Origin: Acidobacteriaceae bacterium
GTDB lineage: Bacteria; Acidobacteriota; Terriglobia; Terriglobales; Acidobacteriaceae
DNA: 8,172 nucleotides
Direction of reading: 5' to 3'
Assembly: GCA_003140785.1 (NCBI GenBank)
Contig: PLKY01000110.1
Span: forward strand, 1 to 8,172
The number at the start of each line of letters is the position of its first letter. Within the stretch, counting starts at the first letter, position 1. Made by a program: the position numbers and the translations under genes. Below the pieces are notes generated by a model, which saw nothing but the letters and a program-made list of their open reading frames with translations, made no database searches and was not told the origin of the DNA. Positions 1 to 6,229 of this stretch are shown here, piece by piece.

Positions 1-60
1 TCTGTTTTTCAGGAACGACTAAATTACCTGCTTTAAGCACAATTTTCCTCGCAACTCTGC

Positions 61-90
61 TTGACAAGCGTACAACCCAAAACCTACGAT
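61..90 (+). promoter_or_regulatory. Sigma70-type promoter for the aldo/keto reductase
   Basis: A perfect -35 hexamer TTGACA lies at 61-66. After an 18-base spacer comes TACGAT at 85-90, which matches four of six bases of the -10 consensus. Transcription would start near 97, leaving a leader of about 45 bases with a Shine-Dalgarno site before the ATG at 142. No gene is visible in positions 1-60. The TTG of this -35 box is also the first codon of the longest open frame, which argues against that longer start. The assignment is by consensus match only. Confidence 0.55.
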
Positions 91-109
91 ATTAGCGATT
101 CAGTTATCG
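87..109. promoter_or_regulatory. Possible operator overlapping the promoter
   Basis: CGATA (87-91) and TATCG (105-109) form a 5-bp inverted repeat with a 13-base spacer. It covers the -10 box and the likely transcription start. The right half sits in GTTATCG (103-109), the exact reverse complement of the CGATAAC heptamer found twice upstream of the alpha-L-fucosidase gene. The position suits a repressor site, but half-sites this short can arise by chance. Confidence 0.25.
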
Positions 110-141
110 ATTACTATACGGGTTCTGGAGGACGCAAGTCG

Positions 142-1185
142 ATGCAATCGCAGCCTCAAACAGCCACGCCACATGCCGAGACCGTCGATCCAAAGAGAGT
201 AACTTCTCGGATTTTGAAGACTGGTGCCCGGATACCCGCTATCGGCCTAGGAACTTTCGGCTCAGATCACGTTTCTCCTGAAACCGTGGCCGAAGCGGTG
301 CAATACGCCGCGTCAATCGGTTACCGCCATTTCGACTGCGCTTCGGTGTATGGCAACGAACATAGAATTGGCGAGGCATTCAGGCAGCTCTTTCAGAATG
401 GGCTGCGCCGTGAAGAGGTTTGGGTTACATCCAAGCTCTGGAATGATAAGCACGGGGAAGACGACATTATCCCCTCATGCGAGAAGTCCCTGGCGGATTT
501 GCAGGTCGATTATCTGGATCTCTACCTGGTTCACTGGCCATTTCCCAATCACCACCCGCCGGGTTGCGATGTTACCGCACGAAACCCGTATGCAGTGCCC
601 TACATTCACCAGAACTACATGCGCACGTGGCGCAAGATGGAAGAGCTGGTCGATCGAGGGCTGGTTCGTCACATCGGCACTTCGAACATGACCATCTCCA
701 AGATGAAACTTCTCCTGCGGGACGCGCGCATCAAGCCCGCTGTGAACGAAATGGAACTTCATCCGCATTTTCAGCAGCCGGAATTCTTCCGTTTTCTCGT
801 GGACAATGGGATCCAGCCCATTGGCTACTCGCCGCTCGGATCGCCGGCCCGGCCTGAGCGGGATCGGACGGCGGAGGACACATCGCCTACGGAAGACCCC
901 GCGATTCGAGCAATCGCAGCGAGGCTCGGAATTCATCCTGCTGTAGTGTGCATCAAGTGGGCGGACCAGCGCGGACAGATCCCGATCCCTTTTTCAACGA
1001 ACCCCAAAAACATCCTGAGCAACTTGCTTGGTGTGGTTGGCGAACCGCTTAGCCAGCAGGATATGGACGCAATCGAGAAGCTGGACCGGAATTGCCGCCT
1101 CATTAAAGGGCACGTATTCCTTTGGAAGGACAATCAGTCCTGGAAAGACCTCTGGGATGTGAATGGCGTCATTACTCCCGCATAG
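142..1185 (+). CDS. Aldo/keto reductase (aldose reductase-like)
   Basis: A 347-residue cytoplasmic TIM-barrel oxidoreductase of the aldo/keto reductase superfamily, which reduces sugar aldehydes or ketones or runs in reverse. I chose the ATG at 142 because GGAGG (127-131) lies 10 bases upstream. The longer TTG start at 61 coincides with a -35 box and adds 27 residues without family similarity. The catalytic tetrad is intact: Asp65 and Tyr70 in HFDCASVYGNE, Lys98 in VTSKLW and His131 in LVHWP. Ser181-Asn182 of the nicotinamide site are also present. Two features are unusual. The usual Gln of the NQ motif is Glu203 (NEMELHP). The IPKS motif that grips the NADP 2'-phosphate reads IPFS (Phe284), with Asn290 where an Arg is usual, so NADH use is plausible. 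The fucose-type transporter and FucU neighbours suggest a deoxyhexose or pentose substrate. The family is certain; the substrate is inferred. Confidence 0.88.
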   Translation: MQSQPQTATPHAETVDPKRVTSRILKTGARIPAIGLGTFGSDHVSPETVAEAVQYAASIGYRHFDCASVYGNEHRIGEAFRQLFQNGLRREEVWVTSKLWNDKHGEDDIIPSCEKSLADLQVDYLDLYLVHWPFPNHHPPGCDVTARNPYAVPYIHQNYMRTWRKMEELVDRGLVRHIGTSNMTISKMKLLLRDARIKPAVNEMELHPHFQQPEFFRFLVDNGIQPIGYSPLGSPARPERDRTAEDTSPTEDPAIRAIAARLGIHPAVVCIKWADQRGQIPIPFSTNPKNILSNLLGVVGEPLSQQDMDAIEKLDRNCRLIKGHVFLWKDNQSWKDLWDVNGVITPA

Positions 1186-1208
1186 CATCCCGCGGCCGAG
1201 AGGGCTTG

Positions 1209-1267
1209 CTTACTCCTAAAAGCTTCGCTCTCTCGGAATTTTCGAAGCTCGCCGGCTTCGGAGTAAG
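1209..1267 (+). repeat. Nested inverted repeats in the dehydrogenase leader
   Basis: CTTACTCC (1209-1216) is perfectly complementary to GGAGTAAG (1260-1267). Inside this pair, AGCTTCG (1221-1227) pairs with CGAAGCT (1243-1249) around a 15-base loop. A competing pairing joins CCGAGAG (1196-1202) to CTCTCGG (1230-1236); it crosses the outer stem, so the two folds exclude each other. No T-tract follows either stem, so this is not a standard intrinsic terminator. It could be a structured leader, a transcript-processing site or a set of protein-binding sites. No known riboswitch was recognised. Confidence 0.4.
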
Positions 1268-1272
1268 TCTCG

Positions 1273-1307
1273 TTGCGTCGAAAGTGAGCTGCAGGAACGC
1301 GACGCAA
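1273..1307 (+). promoter_or_regulatory. Hairpin abutting the dehydrogenase ribosome-binding site
   Basis: TTGCGTCG (1273-1280) and CGACGCAA (1300-1307) form a perfect 8-bp inverted repeat around a 19-base loop. The right arm ends two bases before the GGAG Shine-Dalgarno core (1310-1313) of the gene starting at 1323. In RNA it could affect ribosome access or transcript stability. In DNA it could be an operator. The repeat is seen directly; its function is unknown. Confidence 0.4.
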
Positions 1308-1322
1308 AAGGAGATCGGCTAA

Positions 1323-2381
1323 ATGTCAAGGTGTATGAAGGCGGCGTTTCTTCCGGGGAACAGCACCGTCGAGTTGAGGGATGTCCCTGTCCCAGAACCC
1401 GGGCACGGAGAGGTGCTCATCGCCGTCAAGGCCTCAACCATTTGCGGATCGGATATCCGTGCCATCTATCGCGAGCATCTTGGTAAGGGACCGGAAGGAT
1501 ATCAGGGCGTGGTCGCCGGTCACGAACCATGTGGGCAGATCGTTGAAACCGGCCTCGGTTGCCGCCGGTTTAGGACCGGCGATCGGGTGATCGTGTATCA
1601 CATCTCAGGTTGTGGTGTGTGCAACGACTGTCGGCGCGGATACATGATCTCGTGTACCAGCGCGGAGTATCGCCGCGCGTATGGGTGGCAGCGCGATGGC
1701 GGGATGGCCGAGTATCTGCTGGCGGAAGAAAAGGACCTGATCCTTCTCCCAGAGGAACTCACATATCTCGACGGCGCGCAAGTGGCCTGCGGGTTCGGCA
1801 CCGTCTACGAAGCTCTCGAGAAAGTCGGGATCAACGGCAATGACGCGGTGCTTATCACCGGTCTCGGTCCGGTTGGTCTTGCGGCTGGCGCGCTTTGCCG
1901 CAAACTGGGCGCGGAGAAGATCATCGGCATCGACATCTCCGCGGAGCGCCGGGATATCGCGTCTCGTCTCGGGCTTTGCGATTCTGTGCTCAGCGCTGGA
2001 CCCGACAACGTGAATCAAGTGCGTGAAGTGACGGGCGGGCTCGGCGTCGAACGGGCAATTGACTGCTCCGGCAATGCGGAGGCCCGAGCAACAGCCATCC
2101 GCGCGACCCGCAAATGGGGAAAGATGGTGATGGTGGGCGAAGGGGGCACAGTGGCATTCAATCCTTCACCCGACATCATTCACGACCAGAAGACGATCTA
2201 CGGCTCATGGGTCACATCGACCTGGCTGATGGAGGAACTGGTCGAGCGGCTGGTGCGATGGAATCTGCACCCTGAAGATATCGTCACGCACCGTTTCCTC
2301 CTGGAGAAGGCAGACGAAGCGTATCAATTAATGGCCTCTGGGCGCTGCGGCAAAGTTGCAGTTTGCCCGGCGGGGGAGTAG
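1323..2381 (+). CDS. Zinc-dependent medium-chain dehydrogenase (polyol/sugar/threonine dehydrogenase-like)
   Basis: A 352-residue cytoplasmic medium-chain dehydrogenase/reductase that probably oxidises a secondary alcohol of a sugar or polyol with NAD+. The start is ATG 1323, nine bases after AAGGAGA. A second Met at codon 5 lies too far from that site. The N-terminal GroES-like domain has the catalytic-zinc ligands Cys41 (CGSD) and His67-Glu68 (GHE), with Cys156 in VACGFGT as the likely third ligand. Cys97, Cys100, Cys103 and Cys111 form the structural zinc lobe. The Rossmann domain has the GLGPVG turn at 180-185, and Asp204 ends the second strand (IGID), which usually selects NAD over NADP. 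The length is normal for the family. Nine bases separate it from the transporter gene, so the two are almost certainly co-transcribed. By context the substrate may be fucitol or arabitol, or L-fucose itself. The sequence resembles threonine dehydrogenase-like members and does not fix the substrate. Confidence 0.9.
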   Translation: MSRCMKAAFLPGNSTVELRDVPVPEPGHGEVLIAVKASTICGSDIRAIYREHLGKGPEGYQGVVAGHEPCGQIVETGLGCRRFRTGDRVIVYHISGCGVCNDCRRGYMISCTSAEYRRAYGWQRDGGMAEYLLAEEKDLILLPEELTYLDGAQVACGFGTVYEALEKVGINGNDAVLITGLGPVGLAAGALCRKLGAEKIIGIDISAERRDIASRLGLCDSVLSAGPDNVNQVREVTGGLGVERAIDCSGNAEARATAIRATRKWGKMVMVGEGGTVAFNPSPDIIHDQKTIYGSWVTSTWLMEELVERLVRWNLHPEDIVTHRFLLEKADEAYQLMASGRCGKVAVCPAGE

Positions 2382-2390
2382 TGCACGCAC

Positions 2391-3728
2391 ATGTCTCCCG
2401 TCATCGAGAATCCTGAACAGCCCCGGACGCATAGCCTTATCCCGCGCCAGGGAAAGCTCGCTTTCTTCCTTGTAACTGGATTGTTCTTTCTCTGGGCGAT
2501 CCCCAATAACTTGAACGATGTTCTGATCCGCCAGTTCATGAAGTCATTCGAGATTACGCGCCTGCAAGCGGGTCTCGTCCAATCGGCTTTCTATCTCGGA
2601 TACTTCGTTTTCTCCATTCCCGCGGCTCTTGTCATGCGCCGCTTCGGCTATAAGACCGGCCTTGTCTTCGGCTTGATTCTTTATGCCAGCGGTACGTTTC
2701 TTTTTTTCCCGGCGGCATCGGCGCGAAGCTATCCCCTCTTCCTTATGGCGCTCTTTGTCATAGCCAGCGGTCTAGGGTTCCTCGAGACCGGAGCGAACCC
2801 GCTCATTGCACAACTTGGAGACCCAGAGAGTTCGGTGAGAAGACTCAACTTCTCGCAGGCCTTCAATCCGATTGGATCGATTTGCGGGGCGATGATCGGC
2901 ACGTTGTTTATCTTTTCGGGCGTCGAGCCTCATGCGCGCGAGATCGCGCAGATGAAGGCCCAGGGCGTCTACGAAGCCTTCCTGCAACATGAAACCGCAC
3001 GCGTACTGGCGCCCTATTTGGTGCTCGGCGTCGTTGTGCTCACGTGGGCATTCCTTATCCTAAGGACGCAATTTCCTGCGGTTGCCGGTGGGCAAACTTC
3101 GTCCGCGGCGGTGAGAGATGGCGGTTACATCCGGCTGTTGCGGTATCCCAGCTTTCTGTTTGCGGTGGCCGCCCAATTCTGCTATGTCGGCGCGCAGGTT
3201 GGCACCTGGAGTTACTTCATCCAGTACGCTCAGGATTACACGCATGTCTCCGAGAAGACGGCAGGGTATTTGCTAACCACGACATTGGCTGCATTCGCTG
3301 TCGGACGATTTGCTTCAAGTCACTGGATGAAACGGATAAGTCCCGCGAAGATGCTCGGATTTTTCGCACTTGTGAATATGCTCTTGCTCGGAATCGGAAT
3401 GACGTTCGTCGGATGGGTCGGGCTGATCGCGATTCTTCTCACGAGTTTCTTCATGTCGCTTATGTTTCCAACAATCTTTGCGCTCGGTATCAAGGATCTT
3501 GGCCCGCACACCAAAGAGGGAGCTTCGCTCATCGTCATGTCCATCATCGGAGGAGCGGTCTTCACGCCTCTCATGGGCGTCGCGTTCCAATTCACAAAGA
3601 GCATGGCCGTCAGTATGTGCGTCCCTTTGATTTGTTACGCGGTTGTTGCGGGATACGCTTTTTGGGGATTGCGGATTACTTCGTCTCAGAAACTCGAAGC
3701 GCGCCCCAGCGAGGTTCCATGTGATTGA
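2391..3728 (+). CDS. fucP: FucP-family sugar:H+ symporter (L-fucose permease-like)
   Basis: A 445-residue inner-membrane transporter of the major facilitator superfamily, FucP (fucose/galactose/glucose:H+ symporter) branch. About twelve hydrophobic segments are visible, the first near residues 23-43 and the last near 407-428. A longer hydrophilic stretch at about 226-250 separates the two halves. Family hallmarks are present. FFLWAIPNNLND (32-43) contains Asp43, equivalent to E. coli FucP Asp46. GLGFLETGANP (127-137) contains Glu132, equivalent to Glu135. Both are needed for proton-coupled transport in E. coli. The NFSQAFNPIGS segment (153-163) and the RRFGYKTG loop between helices 2 and 3 are also conserved. 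GGGAG just before ATG 2391, overlapping the end of the upstream gene, serves as the ribosome site. Its 3' end overlaps the FucU-like gene by 8 bases. L-fucose is the likeliest cargo given FucU and the fucosidase nearby, but FucP relatives also carry other hexoses, L-galactose or arabinose. Confidence 0.9.
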   Translation: MSPVIENPEQPRTHSLIPRQGKLAFFLVTGLFFLWAIPNNLNDVLIRQFMKSFEITRLQAGLVQSAFYLGYFVFSIPAALVMRRFGYKTGLVFGLILYASGTFLFFPAASARSYPLFLMALFVIASGLGFLETGANPLIAQLGDPESSVRRLNFSQAFNPIGSICGAMIGTLFIFSGVEPHAREIAQMKAQGVYEAFLQHETARVLAPYLVLGVVVLTWAFLILRTQFPAVAGGQTSSAAVRDGGYIRLLRYPSFLFAVAAQFCYVGAQVGTWSYFIQYAQDYTHVSEKTAGYLLTTTLAAFAVGRFASSHWMKRISPAKMLGFFALVNMLLLGIGMTFVGWVGLIAILLTSFFMSLMFPTIFALGIKDLGPHTKEGASLIVMSIIGGAVFTPLMGVAFQFTKSMAVSMCVPLICYAVVAGYAFWGLRITSSQKLEARPSEVPCD

Positions 3729-4227
3729 AAGAAAAGTTGAGAAGGCTGATGCCTGGAAGTCCACCCTGAAGCGCTTGCTCCCTTTGTGGGGACACCGCAA
3801 TTGGATCGTTGTTGCCGATTCGGCGTATCCTGCACAATCGAACGAGGGAATCGAAACGATCGCGACCGGATCGGACCACTTGCTCGTCTTGAAGGCAACG
3901 CTGGACGCGGTCCACAACAGCAAGCACGTGCGAGCGAATATCTACCTGGATGCCGAACTCAAGTCTGTTTCTGAGCAAGATGCTCCTGGAGTCACAGGCT
4001 ATAGACAGAAGTTAGTGCACCTTCTCTCCCATCGAGATACCTATGCACTTCCGCATGAGCAGATCATCGCGAGACTCGATGAAAGCGGCAAGCTCTTTCG
4101 CGTTCTCATTCTCAAATCGACCCTTGCCATTCCTTACACATCGGTGTTTCTCGAATTGGATTGCGGGTATTGGAATCCAGAAGCGGAGAAGCGTTTGAGG
4201 CTGTCGATGGCGAGACGTAATCCATAA
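3721..4227 (+). CDS. fucU: RbsD/FucU-family sugar mutarotase-like protein
   Basis: A 168-residue cytoplasmic protein of the RbsD/FucU family, whose members interconvert anomers of imported sugars such as L-fucose or ribose. The start is GTG 3721, with GAGG (3711-3714) six bases upstream. It overlaps the transporter stop by 8 bases, which implies translational coupling. An upstream ATG at 3643 is in frame but lies deep inside the transporter, has no family similarity and was rejected. The family signature GHRNWIVVADSAYPAQS spans residues 24-40. It carries His25 and Asp33, matching the His and Asp of E. coli FucU (GHGDEIIFSDAHFPAHS). The C-terminal strand region FRVLILKSTLAIPYTSVFLEL (126-146) matches the FucU end. 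Here the usual Tyr-Gly-Asn is Tyr139-Thr-Ser, and the chain is about 25 residues longer than E. coli FucU. The family call is confident. True mutarotase activity and the exact sugar are inferred. Confidence 0.85.
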   Translation: MIERKVEKADAWKSTLKRLLPLWGHRNWIVVADSAYPAQSNEGIETIATGSDHLLVLKATLDAVHNSKHVRANIYLDAELKSVSEQDAPGVTGYRQKLVHLLSHRDTYALPHEQIIARLDESGKLFRVLILKSTLAIPYTSVFLELDCGYWNPEAEKRLRLSMARRNP

Positions 4228-4229
4228 CC

Positions 4230-4257
4230 CGATAACCGGCAAAACTTCGATAACGAA
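4230..4257. promoter_or_regulatory. Repeated CGATAAC motif upstream of the fucosidase
   Basis: The heptamer CGATAAC occurs at 4230-4236 and again at 4248-4254, 18 bases apart. The second copy lies in a near-palindrome TTCGATAACGAA (4246-4257), with outer AA/TT bases that also pair after one mismatch. The same heptamer is present in reverse complement at 103-109 in the first promoter region. This could be the binding site of a shared regulator. The rest of the 116-base gap (4228-4343) has no clear -35/-10 pair, only a weak TTCAA/TTGAA hairpin at 4312-4325. Confidence 0.3.
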
Positions 4258-4343
4258 TTTCAGAGGATTGAGTGGTAACGACGATCTGTCCGAGCGAAGC
4301 TATCTCCGGTCTTCAACTTTTTGAAACACGAGGTGAGTCCCCA

Positions 4344-6062
4344 ATGACGTGTCTTCCTTTGAAGAGCGAGCCAACGTTAACTCAGCGGCCTGTAATGTTC
4401 GCGATTGCGGTGACCGTCCTGACGGTGCTGATAAGTTTCTCGACGCAGGCGACTGCGCAGTGTGCCGGTGAGGGCGGGAACAGCTTAGGTTTCGACATGG
4501 CGCCGGAGACAAGTCAGCGCGTGGTGGAGGACGCCGTCAAGCAGATTCCGACGCCGATGGCTCCGGGACCGGTGAAGCCGACCTGGGATTCGCTGAAGGA
4601 GAACTACCAGGTTCCAAGTTGGTTCAGAGGGGCGAAATTCGGTATCTTCATGCACTTTGGCATATTCTCGGTGCCGGCACATGGCAATGAGTGGTATGAG
4701 AAGTTCTTGTATGCGGGCGGGAATGACAGTGTCTTGAAGGTGCTGTTCGGCAATGATATGGCGCTCAGCGTTAATGCCGGTTCCAACAGCACGCGTGCAT
4801 GGCACACGGAGCATTTTGGCCCGCCGGACCAATTCGGCTACAAGGATTTCATCCCCATGTTCAAGGCGGAGCATTTCGACGCAGATGCCTGGGCGGCGTT
4901 GTTCAAGAAGGCAGGTGCGCGGTACGTCATGCCCGGGGCGCAGCATCATGAGAACTTCGCCATGTGGGACAGCAAGGTTACGCCCTTCAACTCGATGCAG
5001 ATGGGGCCAAAGCGCGACGTCATCGGCGAACTCGCAGTGGCGGTGCGAAAGCAGGGAATGAAGCTGGGAGTGGCGAATCACGGGATCGAAAACTTCGAAT
5101 TCATCAACCCACCCCTCGAACTAGCCGAGAAAATGAAGGAAGAGAAGGCCGATCTCTACGACCCGAAATGGGCGGATTTCTACAATTACGCGGACCGCAG
5201 CAATGCGGCCATGAAGCGCTTCCTGGTGAACTGGTATGAGCGCAATGTTGAACTGATCGATAAGTACCAGCCCGACCTCATCTACTTCGATAACGGCGTA
5301 GATCAACGGCACATTGATCCTTTGAAGCTGCAAATTGCTGCGTATTACTACAACCGGGCCAAGAGCTGGGGCAAAGAGGTCTCGTTCACCACCAAGAAGG
5401 CGGCCTTTGCTCCCTCCGGCACAAATACAAAAACCATCGCGTCGATCCTGGACTTTGAAGGCGCGCCGCCCGACGGCATTCGCAACGGCTCTTGGGTGGT
5501 GGACAGGCCGATCGGAACGAGAAGTTGGGGATATGTCGACGGGCTGAAGGCCAATTCGCCCCAGACCGTGATTGGGTGGCTGGTCGATACCGTGAGCAAG
5601 AACGGTACGCTGCTGCTCAATGTTTCGCCCAAGGCGGATGGAACGATTCCGCAGGATCAGCAGGATACGCTTCTCGCCGTCGGCAAATGGCTGGAGACCA
5701 ATGGCGAGGCGATCTACGATACACACTCATGGACGAAATTCGAGGAGAAGGGCAAAGACCAGATCTACTTCACCGTGAAGGGGCAGGATCTCTACGCGAT
5801 CGTGATGGGCAAGAGCGCTGGAGCGGAGGTCGCGATCGGTTCATTGCCACACGGTGGGCCGGCCGGCTCGGTGCGTTCTGTGGCAATGCTCGGCGGTGGG
5901 GCTCTGCGCTACAAACAGGATGCTGCCGGGCTCACTGTGATGATGCCTGACTCCACGGAACGCAAGGAGGCATTTGTACTGAAGATCACAGGATTGAAGA
6001 CGAATCCGGATACGACTACGGATTCCGGCAATCCCTTCTGCGCATGTGAGCAAGCGCGATAA
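4344..6062 (+). CDS. Secreted GH29 alpha-L-fucosidase
   Basis: A 572-residue glycoside hydrolase of family 29, which releases terminal alpha-L-fucose from glycans by a retaining mechanism. I chose ATG 4344, with GAGGTGAG six bases upstream. The in-frame GTG at 4272 would bury the signal peptide. The N-terminus is a Sec signal peptide: hydrophobic core at about 17-32, cleavage after ATA (residue 38), so the mature enzyme should be periplasmic or outside the cell. Family landmarks in order are WFRGAKFGIFMHFG with His104; FGYKDFIPMFKAEHFDADAW; the HHE motif at 201-203 (more often HHD); MGPKRDVIGEL; PDLIYFD with Asp316 as the likely nucleophile; and SWGYVDG and LLLNVSPKADGTIP (about 421-436). A C-terminal beta domain follows. 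Glu372 in DFEGA is conserved, but I cannot assign it as acid/base. The mature protein has Cys40 next to its N-terminus and Cys566 and Cys568 near its C-terminus, a possible disulfide. Linkage specificity is not readable from sequence. Confidence 0.92.
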   Translation: MTCLPLKSEPTLTQRPVMFAIAVTVLTVLISFSTQATAQCAGEGGNSLGFDMAPETSQRVVEDAVKQIPTPMAPGPVKPTWDSLKENYQVPSWFRGAKFGIFMHFGIFSVPAHGNEWYEKFLYAGGNDSVLKVLFGNDMALSVNAGSNSTRAWHTEHFGPPDQFGYKDFIPMFKAEHFDADAWAALFKKAGARYVMPGAQHHENFAMWDSKVTPFNSMQMGPKRDVIGELAVAVRKQGMKLGVANHGIENFEFINPPLELAEKMKEEKADLYDPKWADFYNYADRSNAAMKRFLVNWYERNVELIDKYQPDLIYFDNGVDQRHIDPLKLQIAAYYYNRAKSWGKEVSFTTKKAAFAPSGTNTKTIASILDFEGAPPDGIRNGSWVVDRPIGTRSWGYVDGLKANSPQTVIGWLVDTVSKNGTLLLNVSPKADGTIPQDQQDTLLAVGKWLETNGEAIYDTHSWTKFEEKGKDQIYFTVKGQDLYAIVMGKSAGAEVAIGSLPHGGPAGSVRSVAMLGGGALRYKQDAAGLTVMMPDSTERKEAFVLKITGLKTNPDTTTDSGNPFCACEQAR

Positions 6063-6064
6063 GT

Positions 6065-6082
6065 CACAAGCTCGAAGCTGTG
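6065..6082 (+). repeat. Small hairpin just after the fucosidase stop
   Basis: CAC-A-AGCT and AGCTGTG pair around a CGA loop, giving 7 bp with one bulged A, three bases after the TAA. No T-run follows, so it is unlikely to be an intrinsic terminator by itself. It could stabilise the upstream message. The remaining 6083-6229 shows no gene and no convincing promoter, apart from the short palindrome noted at 6190-6217. Confidence 0.3.
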
Positions 6083-6189
6083 CTGGAACCTTCTCAAGCT
6101 CAAAGTCGATCTTGTATGAAATCGATCCACCGTATCCAGATGAAGAGCAGGTGGGCGACACAGTAACATGCGGCTTCTTGCTTTACAGG

Positions 6190-6217
6190 CCTCGCCGCTA
6201 TCGTGCGATACCTCGCC
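6190..6217. promoter_or_regulatory. Palindrome flanked by direct repeats before the GH127 gene
   Basis: TATCG-TG-CGATA (6199-6210) is a 5-bp inverted repeat with a two-base centre. It is bracketed by identical CCTCGCC heptamers at 6190-6196 and 6211-6217. The element lies immediately before the AGGAGA ribosome site (6218-6223). Symmetry and position suggest a protein-binding site or a small translation-control hairpin. The TATCG/CGATA core is related to the CGATAAC motif seen elsewhere in the window. Chance occurrence cannot be excluded. Confidence 0.28.
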
Positions 6218-6229
6218 AGGAGAATCTCG

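Noticed and set aside
1196..1267. Intrinsic terminator for the aldo/keto reductase gene
   Set aside because: The stems are real, but no T-rich tract follows any of them, so a Rho-independent terminator is not supported.
3643..3720. Longer ATG start for the FucU-like protein
   Set aside because: It would overlap the transporter by 86 bases and add 26 residues without family similarity. GTG 3721 has GAGG at good spacing.
4272..4343. GTG start 24 codons upstream for the fucosidase
   Set aside because: A weak AGAGGA precedes it, but it would place about 40 residues before the hydrophobic core of the signal peptide. ATG 4344 has a better ribosome site and a normal signal peptide.
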